From NCBI RefSeq assembly GCF_025823185.1, contig NZ_JACKVK010000008.1, positions 732,312 to 796,311 on the forward strand: a stretch of DNA of 64,000 nt, in the 5' to 3' direction. Origin of the DNA: Mycobacterium yunnanensis (GTDB lineage Bacteria > Actinomycetota > Actinomycetes > Mycobacteriales > Mycobacteriaceae). Under the pieces are notes generated by a model. The model did not search any database. It was not told where the DNA came from and saw only the letters and a program-made list of their open reading frames with translations. Within the stretch, counting starts at the first letter, position 1. Each line of letters starts with the position of its first letter. This document shows, one piece after another, positions 42,594 to 51,844 of this stretch. The position numbers and the translations under genes are program-made.

Positions 42594-43784
42594 GTGGCGA
42601 AGGCGAAGTTCGAGCGGACGAAGCCGCACGTCAACATCGGGACCATCGGTCACGTTGACCACGGCAAGACCACGTTGACGGCAGCAATCACCAAGGTGCT
42701 GCACGACAAGTACCCGGCGTTGAACGAGTCGCGCGCATTCGACCAGATCGACAATGCGCCCGAAGAGCGTGAGCGTGGCATCACGATCAACATCTCGCAC
42801 GTCGAGTACCAGACCGACAAGCGTCACTACGCACACGTCGACGCCCCCGGTCACGCCGACTACATCAAGAACATGATCACCGGTGCCGCGCAGATGGACG
42901 GCGCGATCCTGGTGGTGGCCGCCACCGACGGCCCCATGCCCCAGACGAAGGAGCACGTGCTGCTCGCCCGTCAGGTCGGCGTGCCTTACATCCTCGTCGC
43001 GCTGAACAAGTCCGACATGGTCGAGGACGAGGAACTGCTCGAGCTCGTCGAGATGGAGGTCCGCGAACTGCTGGCCGCCCAGGACTTCGACGAAGAGGCA
43101 CCGGTCATCCAGGTGTCGGCGCTCAAGGCGCTCGAGGGCGACGAGAAGTGGGTCAAGTCCGTCGAGGACCTGATGGACGCCGTCGACGAGTCGATCCCGG
43201 ACCCCGTCCGTGAGACCGACAAGCCCTTCCTCATGCCCGTCGAGGACGTCTTCACGATCACCGGTCGTGGCACCGTCGTCACCGGTCGTGTCGAGCGTGG
43301 CGTGATCAACGTCAACGAAGAGGTCGAGATCGTCGGCATCCGCCCGACGGTCACCAAGACCACCGTCACCGGTGTGGAGATGTTCCGCAAGCTGCTCGAC
43401 CAGGGCATGGCGGGCGACAACGTCGGCCTCCTGGTTCGTGGCGTCAAGCGTGAGGACGTCGAGCGTGGCCAGGTCGTGGTCAAGCCCGGCACCACCACCC
43501 CGCACACGGAGTTCGAGGGCAGCGTCTACATCCTGTCCAAGGAAGAAGGCGGCCGTCACAAGCCGTTCCTGTCGAACTACCGCCCGCAGTTCTACTTCCG
43601 CACCACGGACGTGACCGGCGTCGTGACCCTCCCCGAGGGCACCGACATCGTCATGCCGGGCGACAACGTCGACATCAGCGTCAAGCTGATCCAGCCGGTC
43701 GCCATGGACGAGGGCCTGCGGTTCGCGATCCGCGAGGGCGGCAAGACCGTCGGCGCCGGCCGCGTCACCAAGATCATCAAGTGA
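42594..43784 (+). CDS. tuf: Elongation factor Tu
   Basis: 396 aa from GTG 42594; AGGAGG about 8 nt upstream. Delivers aminoacyl-tRNA to the ribosome. [30 protein letters not shown] and SALKAL motifs intact, with normal domain II/III ([19 protein letters not shown]). No unusual substitutions were noticed at elfamycin-contact regions. Followed by a terminator. Confidence 0.99.
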   Translation: MAKAKFERTKPHVNIGTIGHVDHGKTTLTAAITKVLHDKYPALNESRAFDQIDNAPEERERGITINISHVEYQTDKRHYAHVDAPGHADYIKNMITGAAQMDGAILVVAATDGPMPQTKEHVLLARQVGVPYILVALNKSDMVEDEELLELVEMEVRELLAAQDFDEEAPVIQVSALKALEGDEKWVKSVEDLMDAVDESIPDPVRETDKPFLMPVEDVFTITGRGTVVTGRVERGVINVNEEVEIVGIRPTVTKTTVTGVEMFRKLLDQGMAGDNVGLLVRGVKREDVERGQVVVKPGTTTPHTEFEGSVYILSKEEGGRHKPFLSNYRPQFYFRTTDVTGVVTLPEGTDIVMPGDNVDISVKLIQPVAMDEGLRFAIREGGKTVGAGRVTKIIK

Positions 43785-43806
43785 TGATCTGACTTAGCTA
43801 CTCCGC

Positions 43807-43842
43807 AAAGCGGCGCTCACCCGAAAGGGTGGGCGCCGCTTT
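43807..43842 (+). terminator. Terminator after tuf
   Basis: A long stem (43807-43822 with 43827-43842, one mismatch) with a GAAA tetraloop, ending in TTT, 22 nt after the tuf stop. Confidence 0.88.
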
Positions 43843-43850
43843 CGTGTTCG

Positions 43851-43922
43851 CTCGCCCTTGATTTCATTTCCCGTCGCTTCGCTCGCCCTTGTTTGAATTC
43901 CCCGTCGCTTCGCTCGCCCTGG
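43851..43922. repeat. 31-bp direct repeats, about 2.3 copies
   Basis: Units starting at 43851 and 43882 share CGCTCGCCCTTG and end CCCGTCGCTT; a third partial copy begins at 43913. Intergenic, between the tuf terminator and the PP2C gene. Confidence 0.8.
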
Positions 43923-44004
43923 AAGTCGTGGCAGGTGCTGTGATTTCCTCGTGGTCTGGCACGATGAGCGGACCAAGCTGGTCAGTCGACGAAGGTGGTG
44001 CGGG

Positions 44005-44739
44005 TTGTCCGTGATCAACGTGCGTGCATTCACCGATCTCGGGCTGGTGCGCAAACGCAACGAAGACGCCATCCTGGTGGCGGGATGGCTGAGCCAGACC
44101 CGCGAAGGATCCCTCGTAACAATGGATTTCGCGCCGACCGCACCGTTCACGTGTGCCGTCGCCGACGGTATGGGCGGGCATGCGGGTGGCGACCTCGCCA
44201 GTCGGGTCGCCCTGACGGTCATCTCCGAGCGGTCGGTGGACTGGGTCGACCCGTCCGACATCGAGGACACCCTCGTCGAGACCAGTGAGCAGGTACGCGC
44301 CGTCGGAGTCGACGCCGACCTGCAGGGGCTGGGGACGACCGTGGCCGGCCTGTGTCTGCTCGACGGAGGGCTCGTCATCTTCAACGTCGGTGACAGCCCG
44401 GTCTTCTCGATCACCGACGGCGTCCTGACCCAGATCTCCATCGACGACTCGGTGTTCGACGTGAACGGACGTCCGACGAACATCATCACCCAGTCGCTGG
44501 GGCAGATCCCGCCGGTTCAGCCCCACCTCGAGGTGCGGCCCGTCGAAGCGGGTACGTATCTCCTGTGCTCCGACGGTGTCAGCGGGGTGATGTCACCCGA
44601 GGAATTGCGGGAGGCCGTCCGGCAGCCAGACCTCGACGAGTTGGCCGAGACCATCATCGAAACCACCCGCCGCAACGGCGCCCACGACAACTTCTCGTTC
44701 CTCATCGTGGAGATTCCGGAACTGTCCTCCGACGGATAG
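44005..44739 (+). CDS. PP2C-family Ser/Thr protein phosphatase
   Basis: 244 aa from TTG 44005 (GAAGGTGG about 7 nt upstream); GTG 44011 is an alternative. Metal-binding PP2C motifs: TDLGLVRKRNEDA, AVADGMGGHAGGDLAS, GLGTTVAGL, NVGDSPVF, LCSDGVSGVMS and HDNFSFLIVEI with the last metal Asp. No membrane segment, so it is a cytosolic phosphatase, unlike PstP. No kinase gene adjoins. Substrate unknown. Confidence 0.88.
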   Translation: MSVINVRAFTDLGLVRKRNEDAILVAGWLSQTREGSLVTMDFAPTAPFTCAVADGMGGHAGGDLASRVALTVISERSVDWVDPSDIEDTLVETSEQVRAVGVDADLQGLGTTVAGLCLLDGGLVIFNVGDSPVFSITDGVLTQISIDDSVFDVNGRPTNIITQSLGQIPPVQPHLEVRPVEAGTYLLCSDGVSGVMSPEELREAVRQPDLDELAETIIETTRRNGAHDNFSFLIVEIPELSSDG

Positions 44740-44777
44740 TCTGTCGCACGACGGCCCAGCCGACGAGGAGGATGGCC

Positions 44778-45641
44778 ATGGTGGGGCGGTACGTGAAGGC
44801 GCAGTTGTTGGTGCTGCTGTGCGGCGGACTGGTCGGCCCGATCTTCCTCGGCGTGTACTTCACCGTCGGGCAGGTCATGTTCGGCGATTCGATGCGCTGG
44901 ATGTTCTGGACCGGCCTGGTCATCACCGTGGTCGACGTCCTGGTCGCCCTCGCCTTGGCGAACTACGGCGCGCGCTCGGCTGCCAAGACCCAGATGCTCG
45001 AGGCCAACGGTGTATTGGCGCTCGCGAGCGTCACCTCCATCGGTGAGACCGGCACGCGGATCAACGACCAACCGCTGGTGAAGATCGGGTTGCACGTCGA
45101 GGGACCGGGCCTGCGACCCTTCGACGTTCAGGACAAGGTCATTGCGTCGGTAACGCGGCTGCCGCTCATCACCGGGCGAAAGTTGGTGGTGCTCGTCGAC
45201 CCAGCCACCAACGAATACGAGATCGACTGGAACCGAAGCGCTTTGGTGGGCGGCATGATGCCCGCCCAATTCACCCTTGCCGAAGACGGTGACCGAACCT
45301 ACGACCTGTCCGGGCAGTCGGAACCGCTGATGGAGATCATGCAAATCCTCAAGGCGCACGGAGTGCCGATGAACGGCACCGTCGACATTCGCTCCAATCC
45401 CGCTGTCCGGCAGCAGGTGATGAACGTGGTCAGGCGCGCCGCCGCCCAACGGAATGCTCCGGCCGCCCACACGGCCGCCCCACCAGCGCCCGCCGCGCCA
45501 CCAGCGCCCGCCGCGCCGCTGGCTCCGGCCGGGCCGTCGACCGCGCAGCGCCTGCAGGAACTGGAGACGCTGCGCGCAATGGGCACCATCTCCGAGGACG
45601 AATACACCGCGAAGCGACAGCAGATCATTGCCGAACTCTGA
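44778..45641 (+). CDS. Membrane protein with C-terminal SHOCT domain
   Basis: 287 aa from ATG 44778 (GAGGAG 7 nt upstream); ATG 44772 is an alternative. Two N-terminal membrane helices (LLVLLCGGLVGPIFLGVYF and FWTGLVITVVDVLVALALA) are followed by a soluble domain of ~150 residues, an Ala/Pro linker, and a SHOCT domain (QRLQELETLRAMGTISEDEY). SHOCT domains mediate oligomerisation. Function unknown. Downstream of the PP2C gene by 38 nt and possibly co-transcribed. Confidence 0.8.
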   Translation: MVGRYVKAQLLVLLCGGLVGPIFLGVYFTVGQVMFGDSMRWMFWTGLVITVVDVLVALALANYGARSAAKTQMLEANGVLALASVTSIGETGTRINDQPLVKIGLHVEGPGLRPFDVQDKVIASVTRLPLITGRKLVVLVDPATNEYEIDWNRSALVGGMMPAQFTLAEDGDRTYDLSGQSEPLMEIMQILKAHGVPMNGTVDIRSNPAVRQQVMNVVRRAAAQRNAPAAHTAAPPAPAAPPAPAAPLAPAGPSTAQRLQELETLRAMGTISEDEYTAKRQQIIAEL

Positions 45642-46562
<921 letters not shown>

Positions 46563-46567
46563 ACGGG

Positions 46568-47449
46568 CTAGTTCGGCAGCACCAGCACCGGGACCGGGCT
46601 GTGGCGCACGATCTTGGTGCCCTTCGAGCCCAGGAACACTCGGGCTATCGGTCCCTGCGGCGAGGTCCCGATGACGAGGAGGTCGCCGTCATCCCAGTCC
46701 GGTGCATCCAGAGCCCGGTCCCACCCGTTGCCCGTCACCACCTGAAGGGTCACGTCGTCACCGACTATGCCGTCGGTCTTCAACGCCGCCAACGCCTCGC
46801 GTGACGCCAACGCCCAGGATTCCAAGATCGACGTCTCGGCATCCAACCCGACCTCCGGGGGATACATCGTGCGACCGCGCACCGCAAAGGTGATGACGCG
46901 CAACGGGATCCGCAGCTGTTCGGCGAGCGCGGCGCTGCGCCGTACGACGTGCAACGAGTCCGGGGTGCCGGGGTAGGCGGCGGTGATCCGCGTCAACCCG
47001 TGGGACTTGGCGCCCCGATAGCTGCGCGGGGATATCGCCAGCGGCACCGGTGAGGAGTGCAGCAACCGGTCGGCGGTCGAGCCCACCACGACGCGGCCCA
47101 GGCTGCCGTCCGACGCCGAACCCAACACCAGCGCTTCGGCATTCATGTCGGCCACCGCCTGCAGCAACCCGCCCGGCGCCGAGCGGTGCGCGTACTTGTG
47201 GAAGCTGACTTCGAGGCTGGCGTCGATCTCGGCAATGCATTCCTTGGCCTGCGTCGCGGAGTCGGCGGCCAACCGGTCGGCGTACTGCGCGTACTCGGCG
47301 TCGACGCGCGCAGGGGACGGCGTGGTCCACGGCTTGGGCACGACGGTGACCACCGACAGTGACGTCTTCAGTGTTCTGGCCGTTTCGACCCCGAGGTTGA
47401 GGGCCGAGGTCCCCGCCTTGCCCGCCAGGTAGCCGACGACGACAGTCAT
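46568..47449 (-). CDS. Universal stress protein (two UspA domains)
   Basis: 293 aa. Two tandem Usp domains; the second ends GTSPQGPIARVFLGSKGTKIVRHSPVPVLVLP-like with the ATP-binding G-x2-G-x9-G(S/T) pattern (here TSPQG and LGSKG), and the first has LGSASDGSLGRVVVGSTAD. ATP-binding stress or dormancy protein of the cytosol. Its start lies inside the first unit of a 35-bp tandem repeat, so its 5' UTR is made of the repeat. Confidence 0.88.
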   Translation of the reverse strand: MTVVVGYLAGKAGTSALNLGVETARTLKTSLSVVTVVPKPWTTPSPARVDAEYAQYADRLAADSATQAKECIAEIDASLEVSFHKYAHRSAPGGLLQAVADMNAEALVLGSASDGSLGRVVVGSTADRLLHSSPVPLAISPRSYRGAKSHGLTRITAAYPGTPDSLHVVRRSAALAEQLRIPLRVITFAVRGRTMYPPEVGLDAETSILESWALASREALAALKTDGIVGDDVTLQVVTGNGWDRALDAPDWDDGDLLVIGTSPQGPIARVFLGSKGTKIVRHSPVPVLVLPN

Positions 47450-47546
47450 GCGCGATCTCGCTTCGCTTCTCGCTGGGAAGTCATGCGCGATCTCGCTTCG
47501 CTTCTCGCTGGGAAGTCATGCGCGATCTCGCTTCGCTTCTCGCTGG
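47446..47546. repeat. 35-bp tandem repeat, 2.9 copies
   Basis: Units 47446-47480 and 47481-47515 are identical; the third, 47516-47546, is incomplete. Each contains CTCGCTTCGCTTCTCGCTGG. The first copy includes the start codon of the universal stress gene. Confidence 0.95.
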
Positions 47547-47553
47547 ACGGTCA

Positions 47554-49050
47554 CTAGTTCTCGTCCCTGCGCGAGACGATCTCGACGTCGTCCACCCCGG
47601 GCGCCGGCGCGACGACGCCACCGCCGCCGTCGTTGAGCGCACTGTGATGCCGTCCCCACACCAGGTAGTAGGCGAGCACCACGGCGACCCACGCGCCGAA
47701 CGCGATCCAGGTGTACCAGTGCAGGCTGTAGAGGATGTAACCGCACGCCAGTATCGACAGGATCGGCGTGACGGGGTACAGCGGCACCTTGAACCCGCGC
47801 GGCAGATCGGGTTCGCGCCTGCGCAGGATGATCACCCCGAGGGACACCACGATGAAGGCCGTCAGGGTCCCGATCGACACCATGTCGGCGAGCTTGTCCA
47901 AGGGGATGAACCCCGCCAGGATCGACACCACGACGGCCACCACGATGGTGTTGTTCACCGGCGTCATGCTCTTGGGGTTGACCTTGGCGAACATCGAGGG
48001 CAGCAGCCCGTCGCGACCCATCGCGAACAGGATGCGCGTCTGGCCGTACATGGTCACCAGCGTCACGGAGAAGATCGAGATGACCGCACCCGCGGCGAGC
48101 ACGGTACTCCAGACCGTCAATCCCGTGACGTCGTCCAGGATTTGGGCGAGTCCGGCCTCTTGGCCCTCGAAACCCGTCCAGTCCTGCGCGCCCAAGGCGG
48201 CGAAGGTCACCAGTAGATAGATGCCGGTGACGATCAGCAGCGCGGCAATGATGGCGCGCGGCATGGTCTTCTGTGGATCCTTGACCTCGTCACCGGCGGT
48301 GGACACGGCGTCGAGACCGATGTAGGAGAAGAAGATCGTGCCGGCCGCGAGCCCCACTGCCGCGGTGCCCATCGGCGCGAAGTTGGCGAAGTGGTCGGTG
48401 GTGAAGCCGGTGAAGGCGATGACGGAGAACATCGCCAGCACGCCCAACTTGATCAGCACCATGATGGTGTTGGCCCTGGCCGACTCCGACGCACCGCGGA
48501 TCAGCAGCAGCATGCACATCACCACCAAGACGATGGCGGGCAGGTTGACGATCCCGGGGTCGTCGTCCCACGGCGCTGCGGTGATGGCCTGCGGCAGGCT
48601 GACGCCGAAGACGTTCTGCAACAGCTTGTTGAGGTACTGGCTCCACCCGACGGCCACCGCGGCGGTCGACACCCCGTATTCGAGTAGCAGGCAGGCGGCC
48701 ACGCCCATCGCGACGAACTCGCCGAGGGTCGTATAGGCGTAGGAGTACGTCGACCCGGAAACCGGCACCGCAGAGGCCATCTCGGCATAGCAGATCGCGG
48801 CAAGACCGGCGGCGACGCCGGCGAGTACGAACGACAGCAGCACCGCGGGCCCGGCCTGGGGGACTGCCTCGGACAGTACGAAGAAGATGCCGGTGCCGAC
48901 GGTGGCGCCCACGCCGAACATCGTCAACTGGAACACGCCGATGGTGCGTTTGAGTTCCTGGGAGGCGCCGTGTGCGACGGGTGCGCCCATGATTGGGCGG
49001 CGACGCAGCATCTGTTCGGTCAAGCTAACCGACGGTGTGGGTGATGCCAT
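47554..49050 (-). CDS. rocE: APC-family amino acid permease (RocE-like)
   Basis: 498 aa with about 12-14 membrane helices; first loop motif GVGATVGTGIFFVL is the APC signature, and FFSYIGLDAVSTAGDEVKDPQ is typical of cationic amino acid transporters. Directly downstream of rocD and ddaH, so it likely imports arginine or ornithine. Matches Rv2320c context. ATG 49050 with GAGG upstream on its strand. Confidence 0.88.
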   Translation of the reverse strand: MASPTPSVSLTEQMLRRRPIMGAPVAHGASQELKRTIGVFQLTMFGVGATVGTGIFFVLSEAVPQAGPAVLLSFVLAGVAAGLAAICYAEMASAVPVSGSTYSYAYTTLGEFVAMGVAACLLLEYGVSTAAVAVGWSQYLNKLLQNVFGVSLPQAITAAPWDDDPGIVNLPAIVLVVMCMLLLIRGASESARANTIMVLIKLGVLAMFSVIAFTGFTTDHFANFAPMGTAAVGLAAGTIFFSYIGLDAVSTAGDEVKDPQKTMPRAIIAALLIVTGIYLLVTFAALGAQDWTGFEGQEAGLAQILDDVTGLTVWSTVLAAGAVISIFSVTLVTMYGQTRILFAMGRDGLLPSMFAKVNPKSMTPVNNTIVVAVVVSILAGFIPLDKLADMVSIGTLTAFIVVSLGVIILRRREPDLPRGFKVPLYPVTPILSILACGYILYSLHWYTWIAFGAWVAVVLAYYLVWGRHHSALNDGGGGVVAPAPGVDDVEIVSRRDEN

Positions 49051-49069
49051 GGTGCCTCCTCGGCAGGCG

Positions 49070-50368
49070 TCAAGCGGTGGCGGCCGTTGGTGATGCGAGG
49101 GCCTCGGCCAGAACTGTGGCGAACTGGTCGACGGCCCAGTCGATCTCCTCCTCGGTGATGACGATTGGCGGGGCGAACCTCAGGGTGGAACCGTGTGTGT
49201 CCTTTACGAGAACACCGCGTGCGGCCAACCGCAAGCTGACGGACTTTCCGGTGCCGATCCGTGGGTCCACGTCGACGCCGGCCCACAGGCCCATTCCGCG
49301 CACCGCGAGCACCCCGTGGCCGACGAGTTGGCCGAGGCGGGCGTGCAGTCGTCGTCCGAGTTCGGCTGAGCGCGACTGATATTCACCGCGCTCGAGCATG
49401 GTCACCACCGTCGTCCCGATGGCGGCGGCCAGCGGGTTGCCGCCGAACGTCGACCCGTGCTCGCCGGGATGCAACACGCCGAGCACGTCGCGGTTGGCCA
49501 CCACCGCCGACAGCGGCACGACGCCACCGCCGAGGGCCTTGCCGAGGAGGTACACGTCGGGCACCACGCCCCAGTGGTCGCAGGCGAAGGTCCGACCGGT
49601 GCGGGCGAGACCGGCCTGAATCTCGTCGGCGATCATCAACACGTCACGATCGGTGCACAGCGCCCGCACTCGCGGCAGGTAGTCGTCGGCCGGCACGATG
49701 ATGCCCGCTTCGCCCTGAATGGGTTCCAGCAGGACTGCGACGGTGTTCTCGTCGATCGCGTTGGCCAACGCATCGGCGTCACCGAAGGGCGCGGCGCGGA
49801 AACCGGGTGTGTAGGGCCCGAAGCCGCGACGGGCGGTCTCGTCGTCGGAGAAGCTGATGATGGTGGTGGTGCGGCCATGGAAGTTGTTGTGCGCCACGAC
49901 GATATTCGACTGGTCGGCGGGCACGCCCTTGACGTCGGTGCCCCACTTGCGGGCGACCTTGATGCCGCTCTCGACGGCCTCGGCTCCGCTGTTCATGGGC
50001 AAGACCATGTCCTTGCCGCACAGATTGGCGAGTGCGGCACAGAACGGGCCGAGCCGGTCGGAGTGAAAGGCCCGGCTGATCAGGGTGACGGTGTCGAGCT
50101 GGGCGTGCGCGGTGGCGAGGACCTCGGGGTTGCAATGGCCGAAGTTGACCGCCGAGTACGCCGCCAGGCAGTCCAGGTAGCGGCGGCCCTCGACGTCGGT
50201 GATCCAGGCGCCCTCGGCCGAGGCGGCGACGACGGGAAGCGGCGAGTAGTTGTGCGCCGCGTAGCGCTCGTCGACCGCGATGGCAGCCGCCGACGAGCGC
50301 TCGCGCGAGGAGCCGACTGGCCCTGTGAGGTCTCCTTCTCCGGTCATGACGGTTTCCAGGATGGTCAC
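49070..50368 (-). CDS. rocD: Ornithine aminotransferase, intact
   Basis: 432 aa from GTG 50368, chosen because GGAGG lies 6 nt upstream and GTG overlaps the ddaH stop (GTGA); ATG 50347 is an alternative. PLP class III aminotransferase converting ornithine to glutamate semialdehyde. Motifs: NSGAEAVESGIKVARKWG, NNFHGRTT, LEPIQGEAGI, IADEIQAGLARTG and the PLP lysine in LLGKALGGG. In M. tuberculosis this gene is split into rocD1/rocD2; here one full frame. Confidence 0.93.
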   Translation of the reverse strand: MTILETVMTGEGDLTGPVGSSRERSSAAAIAVDERYAAHNYSPLPVVAASAEGAWITDVEGRRYLDCLAAYSAVNFGHCNPEVLATAHAQLDTVTLISRAFHSDRLGPFCAALANLCGKDMVLPMNSGAEAVESGIKVARKWGTDVKGVPADQSNIVVAHNNFHGRTTTIISFSDDETARRGFGPYTPGFRAAPFGDADALANAIDENTVAVLLEPIQGEAGIIVPADDYLPRVRALCTDRDVLMIADEIQAGLARTGRTFACDHWGVVPDVYLLGKALGGGVVPLSAVVANRDVLGVLHPGEHGSTFGGNPLAAAIGTTVVTMLERGEYQSRSAELGRRLHARLGQLVGHGVLAVRGMGLWAGVDVDPRIGTGKSVSLRLAARGVLVKDTHGSTLRFAPPIVITEEEIDWAVDQFATVLAEALASPTAATA

Positions 50369-51228
50369 GAGTACACCTCCAGCGTGCAGCATTTGACGGA
50401 TCCGCCGCCCTTGAACAATTCGGACAGGTCGATCCCGATCGGCTCGAAGCCGAGCTCCCCGATCTGTTCGGCGAAGCCGACCGCGTTGGCGGGCAGCAGC
50501 ACGTGCTTGCCGTCGGAGACCACGTTGAGGCCCAGGACGTAGGCGTCGGCGGAGGAGACCTCGACGGCGTCCGGGAACAGTCGACGCAGCTGCGCTCGCG
50601 CGTCGTCGCTGAAGGCGGGCGGGTAGTAGGCGACGGTGCTGTCGTCGAGCACCGCCAGCGCGGTGTCGAGGTGGTAGAAGCGCGGGTCGACGAGTTCCAG
50701 GCTGACGACGCGCCGGCCGGTGAGCTCGGCGATCTCGGCGTGGGCCCGCAGGTCGGTGCGGAAGCCGTAGCCCGCCAGGATGGTGGGGCCGACCACCAGG
50801 AGGTCGCCCTGACCCTCGTTGACGTACTGGGTGGCGTGCGGCGTGAAGCCGCGACTGCTCATCCAATCCGCGTAGGCAACGGCCTCCCCGGCGCGCTGCG
50901 GGTAGGCGAAGCGCGCGACGACGGCGACGCCGTCGACGACCAGACCGCCGTTGGCGGCGTAGACCATGTCGGGCAGGCCGGCGACGGGTTCGACCATCTC
51001 GACGGTGTGGCCCAGCGTGCGGTACGTCGAGCGCAACGCATCCCACTGGCGCACGGCCAGCGCGGCGTCGACTGGCGTCGACGTGTCCATCCAGGGATTG
51101 ATCGCGTACTCCACGGCGAAGAACGTCGGAGCGGTCATGGCGTACCGGCGCAGACGCGGGGTACGGACGCGGGCCGTCGCGGAGGCGGCTTCGGGCGCCG
51201 GGGTGCCGGCAAGATCAGCGATCGTCAT
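50365..51228 (-). CDS. ddaH: Dimethylarginine dimethylaminohydrolase-like amidinotransferase-fold enzyme
   Basis: 287 aa from ATG 51228. Amidinotransferase-fold motifs: ANGGLVVDG, ANP-like YAINPWMD, EGQGDLLVVGPTILAGYGFRTD, DPRFYHLDTALAVLDD (catalytic His) and a C-terminal GGGSVKCCTLEV (catalytic Cys). Probably converts methylarginine or arginine derivatives to citrulline-type products feeding RocD. Matches Rv2323c. Followed by rocD by overlap. Confidence 0.88.
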   Translation of the reverse strand: MTIADLAGTPAPEAASATARVRTPRLRRYAMTAPTFFAVEYAINPWMDTSTPVDAALAVRQWDALRSTYRTLGHTVEMVEPVAGLPDMVYAANGGLVVDGVAVVARFAYPQRAGEAVAYADWMSSRGFTPHATQYVNEGQGDLLVVGPTILAGYGFRTDLRAHAEIAELTGRRVVSLELVDPRFYHLDTALAVLDDSTVAYYPPAFSDDARAQLRRLFPDAVEVSSADAYVLGLNVVSDGKHVLLPANAVGFAEQIGELGFEPIGIDLSELFKGGGSVKCCTLEVYS

Positions 51229-51236
51229 GCCAGAAA

Positions 51237-51242
51237 CGATAT
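51237..51242 (-). promoter_or_regulatory. Candidate -10 box of leaderless ddaH
   Basis: TATCGT on the minus strand with 8 nt before ATG 51228, so transcription would begin at or beside the start codon. The divergent AsnC gene starts 121 bp away, and its product may bind between. Confidence 0.4.
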
Positions 51243-51349
51243 GGCGGTGTCCTGACGCAATCAATCGCCACTCATTGCGTGTCGATGCGCGATCCGTTGT
51301 GCCAAAGCTAGGATTGCGGCGATCTGTTGTTTTAAGAAAGTGAGACGCC

Positions 51350-51796
51350 GTGGACCGGCTGGATCAGACCGACGAGCTCATCCTCGCCGAGCTCGCCGAC
51401 CATGCCCGAGCGACCTTCGCCGAGATCGGGCAGCGGGTCAACCTGTCCGCGCCCGCGGTGAAGCGACGGGTCGACAGGATGCTCGACGACGGGGTCATCC
51501 GCAGCTTCACCACCGTCGTCGACCGCAACGCAATCGGTTGGAACACCGAGGCATACGTGCAGGTGTTCTGCCACGGCACGATCGCCCCCGCCGAGCTGCG
51601 CAAGGCGTGGATCGGCATTCCCGAGGTGGTGAGCGCGGCGACCGTCACCGGCACGGCCGACGCCATCCTGCACGTGCTCGCCCGCGACATGCGCCATCTG
51701 GAGGAAGCGCTGGAACGCATTCGCGCGAGTGCCGACATCGAGCGCAGCGAAAGCATCGTGGTGCTGTCCAACATCATCGAGCGCGCGCCCGTCTGA
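51350..51796 (+). CDS. Lrp/AsnC-family regulator
   Basis: 148 aa from GTG 51350. AsnC HTH (LDQTDELILAELADHARATFAE, VNLSAPAVKRRVDRMLDDGVI) and RAM effector domain (VQVFCHG, VVSAATVTGTADAILHVLARD). Divergent from ddaH-rocD-rocE, matching Rv2324; likely an arginine/ornithine-responsive activator. Slightly shorter than typical Lrp (~160 aa). Confidence 0.92.
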   Translation: MDRLDQTDELILAELADHARATFAEIGQRVNLSAPAVKRRVDRMLDDGVIRSFTTVVDRNAIGWNTEAYVQVFCHGTIAPAELRKAWIGIPEVVSAATVTGTADAILHVLARDMRHLEEALERIRASADIERSESIVVLSNIIERAPV

Positions 51797-51844
51797 GCAT
51801 GGGTGGCGCACTGGAGACGACGACCGTCGTGTAAGAAAAGCCCC

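Noticed and set aside
47446..47546. CRISPR array
   Set aside because: Units are contiguous with no spacers and no cas genes are present.
49070..51046. One long protein spanning rocD and part of ddaH
   Set aside because: The upstream part is an out-of-frame read of ddaH; the GTG at 50368 has a good RBS and a 4-bp overlap.
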